Positions 36,909 to 44,981 of a stretch of DNA of 64,000 nt are shown in pieces. Where the stretch lies: NCBI GenBank assembly GCA_019634695.1, contig JAHCAW010000002.1, positions 1 to 64,000 of the forward strand. The letters run 5' to 3'. This stretch comes from Candidatus Sumerlaeia bacterium (lineage in GTDB: Bacteria > Sumerlaeota > Sumerlaeia > SLMS01 > JAHLLQ01). The translations under genes were made by a program, and so were the position numbers. The notes below the pieces were generated by a model that had not been told where the DNA came from, searched no databases, and saw nothing but the letters and a program-made list of their open reading frames with translations. How positions within the stretch are numbered: position 1 is the first letter of the stretch; the number at the start of each line of letters is the position of its first letter.

Positions 36909-37631
36909 ATGACCGATCCGCAACCTCCCCAGTATCAGGTGCCCAGCGGCTTCGACCCCGGCATCGCACCCTACGTCGTCGCCAACGAGACCCGCCCCGG
37001 CCCGGCATGGGAGGACTCGACCCTGCCCTTCTGGAACCGCCTGATCGACACGTTCAAGGGCGTGCTGTTCGACCCGGTTCGGTTCTACGCCACCATGCGC
37101 ACCGACGGCGACTACATGAAGCCTCTGTGGTTCGCCCTGATCCCGGGCATCATCGGCATGATGGCCGCCATGCTGTTCAACTTCGCCTTTCAGGGTCTCG
37201 GCATGATGTCCGCCATGGGCAATCGCGCGGGCGGGCCCTCCGGGGTCGAAATTGGCGTCCTCATCGGCATCATGCTCGCCTCGATCATTCTCAGTCCGGT
37301 CTTCGTCGTGATCGGCATCCTGTTCCAGGCCGGCATCCTGCACATCTGCCTCATGGTGTTCGGGGCGGCCAACCGGTCGTTCGAGACCACCTACCGGGTG
37401 GTTTGCTACGCGCAGGCCGTTCAACTCGCGGCGGTGGTCCCGTTCGTCGGCGGCATCGCAGTCGGTTTGTGGCAGGTGGTCCTGCACATCATTGGCGCCA
37501 CCAAGGCGCACGAGACCGACGCTTGGCGGTCCATCATGGCGGTCTTCCTGCCGATGATCGTCTGCTGCACGCTGTTCATCTGCGTGGGCGGCTTGATCGG
37601 AGTGTTCATCGCGGCTGCCGCGATGCAGTAA
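36909..37631 (+). CDS. Yip1-domain membrane protein
   Basis: A 240-residue protein with GGAGAACC before its ATG. A polar, Pro-rich N-terminal tail (residues 1-38) precedes 'FWNRLIDTFKGVLFDPVRFYATM', the conserved Yip1-family entry helix. Five hydrophobic segments follow, with 'ILHICLMVFGAANRSFETTYRVVCYAQAVQLAAVVPFVGG', the family's central signature. The function of bacterial Yip1 proteins is unsettled. The next small gene lies 86 bases downstream, with a hairpin in the spacer. Confidence 0.88.
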   Translation: MTDPQPPQYQVPSGFDPGIAPYVVANETRPGPAWEDSTLPFWNRLIDTFKGVLFDPVRFYATMRTDGDYMKPLWFALIPGIIGMMAAMLFNFAFQGLGMMSAMGNRAGGPSGVEIGVLIGIMLASIILSPVFVVIGILFQAGILHICLMVFGAANRSFETTYRVVCYAQAVQLAAVVPFVGGIAVGLWQVVLHIIGATKAHETDAWRSIMAVFLPMIVCCTLFICVGGLIGVFIAAAAMQ

Positions 37632-37647
37632 TCCGCCGGCGGCGGGG

Positions 37648-37683
37648 AGCGGCCGGCCAAGGCTCCGCTTGCCTCCGGCCGCT
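37648..37683 (+). other. GC-rich stem-loop between the Yip1 gene and the next small gene
   Basis: AGCGGCCGG (37648-37656) pairs with CCGGCCGCT (37675-37683), with a further AGGC/GCCT pairing inside the loop. It has no T-tract, so it may be an mRNA-processing or attenuator hairpin rather than a terminator. Confidence 0.4.
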
Positions 37684-37717
37684 GCCTGGTCGAAACCCGA
37701 CCCCGGGAGATTGAGCC

Positions 37718-37948
37718 ATGCGCCGACTTCGCCGCCTGCTTGCCAGCGATGCCGCCCGCGCCACCGCCTATCTGGCCGCCGGCGCCCTGCTGCTGCTCGT
37801 TGTCGTCATCGGCTTCGGGGACGCCTGGAACCAGGCCCGGCTCTCCGGCACGCGCGATCCGCTCTCCGGACTGCGCGCCGAACCGATCCCCACCCCCCGC
37901 CCCGACCGCCTCGTCCCCCCGGCCAAGGTCGAGTTTCCCTTTTACTGA
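37718..37948 (+). CDS. Small single-pass membrane protein, hypothetical
   Basis: A 76-residue frame with ATG at 37718 preceded by GGGAG. A basic start ('MRRLRRLLASDAAR') is followed by one membrane helix ('AYLAAGALLLLVVVIGFG') and a 40-residue Pro/Arg-rich tail ending 'KVEFPFY'. The positive-inside pattern supports a real, N-in inner-membrane protein. I do not recognise a family. Confidence 0.55.
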   Translation: MRRLRRLLASDAARATAYLAAGALLLLVVVIGFGDAWNQARLSGTRDPLSGLRAEPIPTPRPDRLVPPAKVEFPFY

Positions 37949-38020
37949 GCCGGCCCGCCATGCCAGTCTGAGCCCGACTGCGGCGCCACTTCCACGCGAG
38001 CGAGCGACGAGGCACCTCGA

Positions 38021-38284
38021 ATGGAAATCCGGATGACAGCCGATGAAGTGCGATTCCTGCGCCGAAAGGTGGCGACGGGCCGTTACGACACGGAGGCCGA
38101 AGTCGTCCACGAGGCGCTTCGACTGCTCGAGGCAAACGAGGCCACACTGGACGCAAAGCTGGCGCGCCTGCGCAACGCCGTCGCAGCGGGCATCGCGGAT
38201 GCCGATGCGGGCCGCTTCGTCGACACCAGCCCCGAGCGCGTCCTCGATCGAGCCCGGCAACGCATTCGCGAGCTGGAAGCGTGA
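38021..38284 (+). CDS. parD: ParD-like antitoxin
   Basis: An 87-residue ribbon-helix-helix protein: 'MEIRMTADEVRFLRRKVATGRYDTEAEVVHEALRLLE' matches the CopG/ParD DNA-binding module, in which the 'GRYDTEAEVVHEALRLL' helices dimerise. The C-terminal half ('LRNAVAAGIADADAGRFVD', 'VLDRARQRIRELEA') is the part that wraps the toxin. The GTGA overlap with the downstream gene fits a toxin-antitoxin operon in which the antitoxin is made first and represses its own promoter. Confidence 0.92.
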   Translation: MEIRMTADEVRFLRRKVATGRYDTEAEVVHEALRLLEANEATLDAKLARLRNAVAAGIADADAGRFVDTSPERVLDRARQRIRELEA

Positions 38285-38571
38285 AGTTCCAGATCACAGA
38301 TCGAGCCGAGTTGGACCTGGAAGAGATCGCCCTCTACATCGAACTGGACCGACCCGCTGCGGCCGACAAGCTCATTGGGGAGTTCTTCGACCGCTTTGCA
38401 CTTCTATGCCGGCAGCCTCGGCTCGGAGTCGAACGACCCGACATTGCCGACGACATCCGCGTCCTTGTGCACCTCAAGTGGCTCATCTTCTATCGGATTC
38501 GGCCGGACGCGATTCAAGTCGTCCGCGTCCTGCATGGGGCGATGGATATCGCACGAGAGGATTACCCGTGA
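38281..38571 (+). CDS. parE: ParE/RelE-superfamily toxin
   Basis: A 96-residue protein starting at a GTG that overlaps the antitoxin stop. 'FQITDRAELDLEEIALYIELDRPAAADKLIGEFFDRFALLCRQPRLGV' is the ParE fold opening. 'HLKWLIFYRIRPDAIQVVRVLHGAMDI' is the core sheet with the conserved 'YRI..D.I.V.RVLHG..D'. ParE toxins poison DNA gyrase. The RelE-type catalytic residues for mRNA cleavage are not evident, which favours ParE. Confidence 0.92.
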   Translation: MKFQITDRAELDLEEIALYIELDRPAAADKLIGEFFDRFALLCRQPRLGVERPDIADDIRVLVHLKWLIFYRIRPDAIQVVRVLHGAMDIAREDYP

Positions 38572-38663
38572 GGCCTTCCGGGGGTGCATCTTGGAAGGCC
38601 CCCCCGCCACGCCCCGTCACCAGCACCCATACTCCCGTCCCGTCAATTCATCATTCGCAGTTC

Positions 38664-39716
38664 CTACCGCTTCTCCCCGTAGTTCCTCTCGTAGTACTCC
38701 CGATAGCTCCCGTCCAGGCAGGCCTCCAGCCACTCTTGGTGGTCGAGGTACCAGCGGATGGTTTCGCGCAGGCCCTGCTCGAAGACGAAACGCGGTTCCC
38801 AGCCCAGCTCGCGCCGGATCTTCGAGGCGTCGATCGCGTAGCGCCGGTCGTGGCCCGGGCGATCCTTGACGTAGGTGATCAGGCGGCGCCGCGGGCCGGC
38901 CGGCTCGACGCCCAACGCCTCGTCCATCAAGTCGCAGAGTGCCGTCACCACGTCGATGTTCCGGCGCTCGTTGTTGCCGCCGATATTGTAGGTTTCCCCC
39001 GTGCGCCCGCGTTCCAGCACCGTCTCGATCGCCTCGCAGTGGTCCTGCACGTACAGCCAGTCGCGCACGTTCAGCCCGTCGCCGTACACCGGCAGCGGCT
39101 TGCCCCCGCGCGCGTTCAGGATCATCAGCGGGATCAGCTTCTCCGGAAACTGGTACGGCCCGTAGTTGTTCGAGCAATTCGTCGTCACAACGTCGAGCCC
39201 GTACGTGTGGCAGTAGGCGCGCACCAGATGGTCGCTTGCCGCCTTGCTGGCGCTGTAAGGCGAGTTCGGCGCGTAGGGTGTCTCCTCGGTGAAGGCCCCG
39301 GTGTCGCCCAGCGAACCGAACACCTCGTCCGTCGAAACGTGCAGGAACCGCCCGCGGCGGCCGTCGCGCCATGTCGCGCGCGCCGCCTCCAGCAGCGCGA
39401 ACGTCCCCATCACGTTCGTCCGCAGGAACTCCTCCGGCCCCAGGATCGAGCGGTCCACGTGCGACTCGGCCGCCAGATGCACGACCGCATCGATCGACTC
39501 CTCGGCCAGCAACCGCGTCATCAGCGCGACGTCCGTGATGTCGCCCCGGACGAACCGATAGTTCGGCGCCGACTCGACGTCGGCCAGCGAGCGCAGGTTC
39601 CCCGCGTAGGTCAGCTTGTCCACATTGACGACGCGGTCGCCCGGTCGCGTGCGCACCAGATGGCGGACGAGATTCGATCCGATGAAGCCGGCACCGCCGG
39701 TGACGAGCAGATTCAT
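38664..39716 (-). CDS. rfbB: dTDP-glucose 4,6-dehydratase
   Basis: A 350-residue extended short-chain dehydrogenase. NAD-binding '[15 protein letters not shown]' opens the protein. '[12 protein letters not shown]' and '[11 protein letters not shown]' (with the catalytic Asp-Glu pair in TDEV) follow, the active-site '[15 protein letters not shown]' (YxxxK) lies near residue 163, and '[20 protein letters not shown]' and 'DWLYVQDHC' are typical of RmlB. It converts dTDP-glucose to dTDP-4-keto-6-deoxyglucose for rhamnose and related surface sugars. The other rml genes are not adjacent. Confidence 0.97.
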   Translation of the reverse strand: MNLLVTGGAGFIGSNLVRHLVRTRPGDRVVNVDKLTYAGNLRSLADVESAPNYRFVRGDITDVALMTRLLAEESIDAVVHLAAESHVDRSILGPEEFLRTNVMGTFALLEAARATWRDGRRGRFLHVSTDEVFGSLGDTGAFTEETPYAPNSPYSASKAASDHLVRAYCHTYGLDVVTTNCSNNYGPYQFPEKLIPLMILNARGGKPLPVYGDGLNVRDWLYVQDHCEAIETVLERGRTGETYNIGGNNERRNIDVVTALCDLMDEALGVEPAGPRRRLITYVKDRPGHDRRYAIDASKIRRELGWEPRFVFEQGLRETIRWYLDHQEWLEACLDGSYREYYERNYGEKR

Positions 39717-39792
39717 GAGGCATCCCCGCGTGAAGTCGTCCGGCGGGCCTGTCAGACCCGCCGGACAGGTCCGCCGTCAAGCCCGCATCGCC

Positions 39793-39978
39793 TCAGCCCC
39801 GCGTCGCCGGATAGTCCTTCGTCAGGATCAGATACCAGGCATGACCGATCCCCAGCACCGAGCAGCTCAGCAGCCACAGCACCAGGTTGATCCAGAAGTG
39901 CTTGTTGATGCCTTCCAGAATGCCGATCGCCAAAGGCGAGGCGAAGAATCCAAGGACGAGGAAGAGAATCTTCTTCAT
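39793..39978 (-). CDS. Small Pmp3/YqaE-like membrane protein
   Basis: A 61-residue protein from the ATG at 39978, which has GGGAG about nine bases upstream; a GTG three codons earlier lies too close to it. There are two hydrophobic helices, 'ILFLVLGFFASPLAIGILEG' and 'FWINLVLWLLSCSVLGIGHAWYLIL'. The order 'P.A......G....F.IN..L.......GI.HA.Y' matches the Pmp3/YqaE stress-induced hydrophobic peptides. It is likely in the inner membrane and responsive to ionic stress; the family match is moderate. Confidence 0.65.
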   Translation of the reverse strand: MKKILFLVLGFFASPLAIGILEGINKHFWINLVLWLLSCSVLGIGHAWYLILTKDYPATRG

Positions 39979-40036
39979 GGGCGACACTCCCGGGGGGATT
40001 GGTCCTGCAGGGGGACTCTACGCGAGCCACCCGTCG

Positions 40037-40876
40037 CTATTCAACCGGGACATCGCAGAATCGCACCGGCAGCCCGGCGAATCGCCGCCGCATCACTTCC
40101 AGCGCTTCCGGGTTGTTGTCCACCAAGACGCTGTCGCGACCCAGCTCCTCGGCCGCCGCGCCCAGCGTGCCGCTGCCCGCGAAGAAGTCCAGCAACCGGT
40201 CGCCCGGATTCGTGTGCACCCGCACGATCCGCCGCAGGATGCCGAGCGGCTTCTGCGTCGGATAGCCGGTCTTCTCCGCGCCGGTCGGGCTCACGATCGT
40301 GTGCCACCACACGTCCGTCGGCGTTTTGCCGCGCGCCGCCTTCTCCGGCCCCACCAGTCCCGGCGCCATGTAGGGGATGCGGTCGATCTCCTCATGATGG
40401 AACGTGTAGTGCCGCGGATCGCGGGCGTACCAGAAGATCGTGTCGTGCTTCGCCGGCCATCGGTTCTTCGGCCGGCCGCCGTAGTCGTACGCCCAGACGA
40501 TCTCGTTCAGGAAGGACTCGCGCCCGAAGATGCCGTCCAGCAGCACCTTGCAGTAGTGCGCCTCGCGCGGGTCGATGTGGAGGAACAGGCTGCCGTGCGG
40601 GGCGAGCACCCGCCGCGCCTCGACAAGACGCGGCTCGAGGAAGCCCAGGTAATCCTCGAAGGCATCGGCGTAGTCCATCGAGCCGAGCACCTCGGTGCGA
40701 TAGCGGCGCCCGCCGAAGCCGGTACGGTCGCCCGCCTCGTCGCGTTCCGTGCGCACGCGCGTGCGCCGCTGCTGCCGGCCCGTGTTGAACGGCGGATCGA
40801 TGTAAACCAGCGCAAACGCCCCGGCCGGCGCGCGGCACAGGTACCCCAGATTGTCGCCGAAGTGGACCTCGATCAT
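40037..40876 (-). CDS. Orphan DNA (N4-cytosine/N6-adenine) methyltransferase, beta class
   Basis: From 'MIEVHFGDNLGYL' (40876) the protein has 279 residues; an ATG 36 bases upstream is also possible. Motif IV 'LVYIDPPFNTG' comes before motif I 'PGDRLLDFFAGSGTLGAAAEELGR', the beta-class order of PF01555 enzymes. 'EIVWAYDYGGRPKNRWPAKHDTIFWY' and 'YPTQKPLGILRRIV' are also standard. It uses SAM to methylate an exocyclic amino group at a specific site. No restriction endonuclease gene is adjacent, so it is an orphan modifier of CcrM/housekeeping or regulatory type. Confidence 0.93.
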   Translation of the reverse strand: MIEVHFGDNLGYLCRAPAGAFALVYIDPPFNTGRQQRRTRVRTERDEAGDRTGFGGRRYRTEVLGSMDYADAFEDYLGFLEPRLVEARRVLAPHGSLFLHIDPREAHYCKVLLDGIFGRESFLNEIVWAYDYGGRPKNRWPAKHDTIFWYARDPRHYTFHHEEIDRIPYMAPGLVGPEKAARGKTPTDVWWHTIVSPTGAEKTGYPTQKPLGILRRIVRVHTNPGDRLLDFFAGSGTLGAAAEELGRDSVLVDNNPEALEVMRRRFAGLPVRFCDVPVE

Positions 40877-40963
40877 CGTCGCCGCCCGTGCCGTGGCATT
40901 CACCGGCGCCATGCTGCACCGGCGGACGGGCCCGGAGTCAAACGACGAACGCCGCGGGGGGAC

Positions 40964-42484
40964 CTACTCCACGTCGTTGATCTTCGCGAGAATCTGGTCG
41001 GTCATCGTGCGTTCGATGTTCGCCAGCATCTGGTCGGCGGTCTGGCGCTTCTGCAGCAGCAGGTCCACCTCGGGGGTGAAGATGTTGCTCTCCAGAATGC
41101 CGTAGAGCGGAATCTGCGGGATGCGCCGCGAGAGCCGCAACTGGTCCATGAACCGCGGCATGAAGGGGTGCTTCGACGTGTCGAGATTCTCCCATGCGGC
41201 CAGGCGGACGGGAATCTGGCCGAGCTGGCTGGCCCAGCGGCGCTGCACCGGCTCGCTCGTGAAGTACTCGAGGAACTCGAACGCGAGGTCGGGATTCTGG
41301 CAGGTGCGCAGGATCACGCCGCTCTGGCCGCCGACGTTGCTCGACGAGTAGGCCAGCGGCCCCCACTTCTCGACCAGTTCGGGGTACTGGGGCTGGATGC
41401 CCAGCGTCTCGATCTCCAGCTTCGTCGGCGCCGGGATCAGCGAGATGTCGAAGTCCAGACCCGCGTTGACGAACGACTCGGTCATCCACGGACCCATCAT
41501 GATCATCGCGTACTTGCGGTTGATGAAGCCCGCGTCGGGCCCAAGGGCGCTGCGCTTCCAGGCGCCGCCCTCCACGCCGCTGTGCGCCAGCGTCTGCAAG
41601 CGTTCCAGCGCCGCCCGCCCGTTCGGCGTGTTCACCGCCGGCCGTGCGCTGCCCTGCTCGTCGTAGGCAATGAACTCCATCCCGTACATGTTGAAGATCG
41701 GGAAGTTGAACCACAACGACCCGTGCATGCCGAAGCCGTAGACGCCCGCCGCGTCGTCGGTCAGCACGCGCGCGTAGGCGATCAGCTCGTCCCAATCCTG
41801 CGGGGCGCGATTGGGATCGAGCCCCGCGGCCTGCAGCTCGCGCGCCGCCCGCCGAAACATCTCGCGGTTCCAGAACAGCGCCACCGTCGTCGTCTGCACC
41901 GGCAGGGCGTACAGGTTCACCTCGCCGCGGCGATTCACCACCCCCGCGTCGAACGAGGCGTGGACGAACTCCTCGCGCGCCCGATCGATCGTGCCGTAGC
42001 GCTGCTTGAACACATCCAGCTCGTCGATCTTCACCAGGCCCTGCCCGAAGGCCAAGTCCGTCACCTTGATTGCGTCCAGAAACGCCACGTCGGGCGTCAC
42101 CCGTCCCAGCGCCGCCGTGCGCAGCTTTGTGAACATGTCGTTGTACGACACGTACTTCACGTCGATGTTGATGTCCCGTCCCGTGCGCGCCTTCCAGTCC
42201 GCCCGGCACTCCTCGACGATCTGGCGGAACACCCGCGCCTCCTCGTCGTTGAACGCATGCCAGACCTCCAGCGCGTCCTCGCCCTTCCGCGAACCCGAAC
42301 CGCAGGAGGAGATCAGGAAAGCCAGGAGCAGCAGGGGAAGCCAGAGGAAGCGGGAAACGGATCGTGCTTCGTGGCTCGTGGTTCGTGGTTCGTGACGAGC
42401 GCGTTCTTCGTGGTTCGTGGTTCGTGGTTCGTGACAGTCAACGTCAACGGCCTCGGCGCGCAGCGCGCGCCGCAAAGACCGCAT
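40964..42484 (-). CDS. Sugar ABC transporter solute-binding lipoprotein (maltodextrin type)
   Basis: The 506-residue form starts at the only usable upstream ATG (42484). The signal sequence 'FLWLPLLLLAFLISSCGSGS' has a lipobox, but begins about 45 residues into the protein; the stretch before it is coded by heptanucleotide repeats (42364-42437) and reads as EPRTT/HE-type peptides. The mature part is a family-1 binding protein: 'ALEVWHAFNDEEARVFRQIV', 'DINIDVKYVSYNDMFTKLRTAA', 'TPDVAFLDAIKV', 'FNFPIFNMYGMEF', 'YAMIMMGPWMTESF'. It should capture maltodextrins for the MalF/MalG permeases encoded directly upstream. No ATG, GTG or TTG lies between the array and the signal peptide. Confidence 0.88.
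   Translation of the reverse strand: MRSLRRALRAEAVDVDCHEPRTTNHEERARHEPRTTSHEARSVSRFLWLPLLLLAFLISSCGSGSRKGEDALEVWHAFNDEEARVFRQIVEECRADWKARTGRDINIDVKYVSYNDMFTKLRTAALGRVTPDVAFLDAIKVTDLAFGQGLVKIDELDVFKQRYGTIDRAREEFVHASFDAGVVNRRGEVNLYALPVQTTTVALFWNREMFRRAARELQAAGLDPNRAPQDWDELIAYARVLTDDAAGVYGFGMHGSLWFNFPIFNMYGMEFIAYDEQGSARPAVNTPNGRAALERLQTLAHSGVEGGAWKRSALGPDAGFINRKYAMIMMGPWMTESFVNAGLDFDISLIPAPTKLEIETLGIQPQYPELVEKWGPLAYSSSNVGGQSGVILRTCQNPDLAFEFLEYFTSEPVQRRWASQLGQIPVRLAAWENLDTSKHPFMPRFMDQLRLSRRIPQIPLYGILESNIFTPEVDLLLQKRQTADQMLANIERTMTDQILAKINDVE
42364..42437. repeat. Heptanucleotide arrays (GTGGTTC) inside the start of the binding-protein gene
   Basis: Two runs of 7-base units: GTGCTTC, GTGGCTC, GTGGTTC, GTGGTTC, GTGACGA (42364-42398), then GTGGTTC three times and GTGACAG (42410-42437). 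They lie between the ATG at 42484 and the signal-peptide codons. Seven is not a multiple of three, so gain or loss of one unit would shift the frame. Confidence 0.85.
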
Positions 42485-42540
42485 CACTCCAGAGCCCTTC
42501 AGCCTTCCCGTCACGTCACGACTCCAGTTCACCCACCGCT

Positions 42541-42571
42541 CTAACCACCAACAACTAACGACTAACAACTC
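42541..42571. repeat. Heptanucleotide array (GTTAGTT type) between the binding-protein and permease genes
   Basis: On the minus strand it reads GTTAGTC, GTTAGTT, GTTGGTG, GTTAGAG: four 7-base units of the family also seen at 23606-23656. It lies in the short spacer between the MalG-type stop (42580) and the binding-protein start (42484). Confidence 0.75.
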
Positions 42572-42579
42572 CGTTCGTC

Positions 42580-44010
42580 TCACTCCTTCACCGCCCCGGC
42601 CGTCAGGCCGCGCATGAAGTACTTCTGCAAGGACAGGAACAGCACCGCGATCGGCAGGATCGAGAAGCACGCCCCCGCCATGATGCGCTCCCACTCCGTC
42701 GCATTCTGGCCCTTGAACTGCTGCAAGCCCACCGGCAGCGTCATCGTCGCCGGGTCGCCCGTGTTCACGATCAGTTGCCACAGGAAGTTCGACCACTGCC
42801 CCACGAACACCAGCAGGAACAGCGTCACCATGATCGGCAGGCACACCGGCACCACGATGGTCCCGAACACCTGCGCGTTGTTCGCCCCGTCGATCTCCGC
42901 CGCGTTGAACAGATCCTTCGGAATCTGGAGCACGTACTGCCGCAGCAGGAACAGACCGAACACGTTCGCCAAGTGCGGCACCACCATGCCCTGGAAGCTG
43001 TTCAGCCACCCCAGCTTCAGCGTGATGCTGAACTGCGGCACCAGATAGATCATGCCCGGCACGAGCATCGACGCCAGCAGGACGGCAAACAACTGGTCGC
43101 GGTAGTGGAACCGCTTCGCCGCGAACGCGTAGCCCGCCATCGTACAGATCAGCACCGTCAGCAGCGCGGCCGACGTTGCCACGATCAGCGAGTTCATGAA
43201 GTAGCGCCCGAAGTTGAACTCCTCGTTGCGCAGGATGATTCCGAAGTGCTCGGCCGTGTAGAGCGACGCGATCGCCTCGCCCATCGGCCGACGACGCGCC
43301 AGGCGCAGCGTGTCGCCCGCATCTGTCGTCTCGGCCTCGTAAACCCCGTGCTGCTTCTCCAGCAGCGGCACCCGGGTCGCCTCCCCGACACGCACCGACC
43401 ATGCACGGCCCGGCTCGTCCAGCAGCCGCACCGTCAACCGGTCGCCCCGACGATGAAACGACAGGCGCGACTCGCCCGCGTGCGCCACGACTCCGCGCTC
43501 CAGCGCCAGCACCGCGAAGCCCTCCGCGTCGTGGTCCGCCGCGGCCGGGTCCGGCAACGACTCCTCGCCATTGACCAGAAACTGGTAGGCGAACGTCTCG
43601 CCCGCGATCGGCCCGAAGGTACCGGTCCACAAGCCGCCGAGCGCCAGCCGCAACTCGCGCACCACCGGGTCGCCCGCGTTGCTGCGCTCGACCACCGCGA
43701 CCGATGTCGCGCCCGGGCGGTCGAGTTCCACATGCACCCACGCGCCCGAGCCATCCACCGACACGACGGGCAGCGCGCGGTCTTCCGCCGGTGGCGCCAG
43801 CACCGTCTGCTTGGGCAGGAACTCGAACCGGAAGGCCGTACCGCGCACCTTGAACGCCGTCACCAGCATCCACACCAGTGGCAGCATCACGAACAGGAGC
43901 ATCGCGACGAGCGTCCCGTAGATCGCCGCGTCGCGCAGCGCCTGCAGGGCCGGCGACGAGCCGGGCCGCGGCGGGGGAGAGGGCGGTTCCAGTTTGTGCG
44001 CTCCGTTCAT
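42580..44010 (-). CDS. malG: MalG-type ABC permease with an inserted starch-binding-like periplasmic domain
   Basis: A 476-residue permease, about 190 longer than usual. TM1 is residues ~28-53. The normal MalG topology resumes at 'LYTAEHFGIILRNEEFNFGRYFMNSLIVA' (about 250-280), with the EAA loop 'NAAEIDGANNAQVFGTIVVPVCLPI' near 365 and the C-terminal 'YFMRGLTAGAVKE'. Between them (about 70-245) is a beta-rich insert. Its centre, 'GLWTGTFGPIAGETFAYQFLVNGEE' then 'LPDPAAADHD', follows the CBM48/glycogen-binding pattern seen in the amylases of this region ('GLYRIELPLPPGTIAYKFVVDG', 'ADPSNPR'). It ends four bases before... the malF-type stop, and the pair forms the translocation channel. Confidence 0.9.
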   Translation of the reverse strand: MNGAHKLEPPSPPPRPGSSPALQALRDAAIYGTLVAMLLFVMLPLVWMLVTAFKVRGTAFRFEFLPKQTVLAPPAEDRALPVVSVDGSGAWVHVELDRPGATSVAVVERSNAGDPVVRELRLALGGLWTGTFGPIAGETFAYQFLVNGEESLPDPAAADHDAEGFAVLALERGVVAHAGESRLSFHRRGDRLTVRLLDEPGRAWSVRVGEATRVPLLEKQHGVYEAETTDAGDTLRLARRRPMGEAIASLYTAEHFGIILRNEEFNFGRYFMNSLIVATSAALLTVLICTMAGYAFAAKRFHYRDQLFAVLLASMLVPGMIYLVPQFSITLKLGWLNSFQGMVVPHLANVFGLFLLRQYVLQIPKDLFNAAEIDGANNAQVFGTIVVPVCLPIMVTLFLLVFVGQWSNFLWQLIVNTGDPATMTLPVGLQQFKGQNATEWERIMAGACFSILPIAVLFLSLQKYFMRGLTAGAVKE

Positions 44011-44014
44011 CCCG

Positions 44015-44956
44015 TCAGTCCTTGGGCGACAGCACCTTGAAGTTGAGGAACGCGATGCCGATCGCGATCGTCAGCAGCAGGAAGCTGATCGCCGCCGCCT
44101 CGCCGTACATCGATTCGCTGAACACCTTGTACAGGTGGTAGCCGCTGATGCGTCCGCTTTGCAGCGTCTGGTCGGCCACGCTGATGCTCGTTCCGCCCGT
44201 GTCGTCCGTCAGCGCGTAAATCTCCGCGAATGCGTTCAGCGCACCCACCAGGCCCATGATCGACAGGAACAGGATCGTCGGCCGCAGCATCGGGATCGTC
44301 ACGTGCACCAGCTTCTGCCACCACGACGCGCCGTCCACCTCGGCCGCCTCGAAGATCGACTCCGAGATGTTGTTCAGGCTCGTCAGGAACAGGATCATCC
44401 CGAAGCCTGCGTTCTTCAGCACCATCACCAGCGCGATCGCCGGCAGAACCAGCAGCGGGTGGTTCAGCACGCCCAACTCCGCCAGCCGCGTTGCGCCGAC
44501 GAACTCGAGGACTCGCGTGATCAGGCCCGCCTTTGGATTGAAGATCAGCAGCCAGATCACGCCCACCACGTAGATGTCGAACACGTTGGGCAGGAAGAAG
44601 CCGCTGCGCATGATGCCGAAGCCCGGCCGGCGCCGGTTCAGCAGCAGCGCCAGCGTCAGCGACAGCACGATGCCCGGCAGGATGATCAGCGCGCCGTAGA
44701 CGAACGTCAGCAGCACCGACCAGAGGAACACGGGGTCCGTCAGCGCGTCGGCGTAGTTGCGCAGGCCGACGAAGTCCATCGTTCCGAACAGGTCGTAGAA
44801 GTCCGAGTAGATCGTCGTGCGATGCAGACTGATCCAAAGGCTGTAGAAGAGCGGGTAGCCGATGAAGACGACGAAGACGGCAAGGAACGGCAGAAGGAAC
44901 GGCAGGGCCGCCATGTCTTCGCGGAGGCTGATACGTTCGCGATGCGTGCGCGCCAC
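44015..44956 (-). CDS. malF: MalF-type sugar ABC permease
   Basis: A 313-residue permease with six predicted helices. 'ALPFLLPFLAVFVVFIGYPLFYSLWISLHRT' is TM1, 'GLRNYADALTDPVFLWSVLLTFVYG' leads to TM2, and the EAA loop that docks the ATPase reads 'FEAAEVDGASWWQKLVHVTIPML'. It lacks the large Ig-like loop of E. coli MalF; instead its MalG-type partner carries an inserted domain. It is 4 bases upstream of the MalG gene and 25 bases after the amylase gene on the same strand, so amylase-malF-malG-binding protein is probably one operon. No ATPase gene is present in the window. Confidence 0.94.
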   Translation of the reverse strand: MARTHRERISLREDMAALPFLLPFLAVFVVFIGYPLFYSLWISLHRTTIYSDFYDLFGTMDFVGLRNYADALTDPVFLWSVLLTFVYGALIILPGIVLSLTLALLLNRRRPGFGIMRSGFFLPNVFDIYVVGVIWLLIFNPKAGLITRVLEFVGATRLAELGVLNHPLLVLPAIALVMVLKNAGFGMILFLTSLNNISESIFEAAEVDGASWWQKLVHVTIPMLRPTILFLSIMGLVGALNAFAEIYALTDDTGGTSISVADQTLQSGRISGYHLYKVFSESMYGEAAAISFLLLTIAIGIAFLNFKVLSPKD

Positions 44957-44981
44957 AGTTGGTCGCCCTTCTCCCCGTCGT

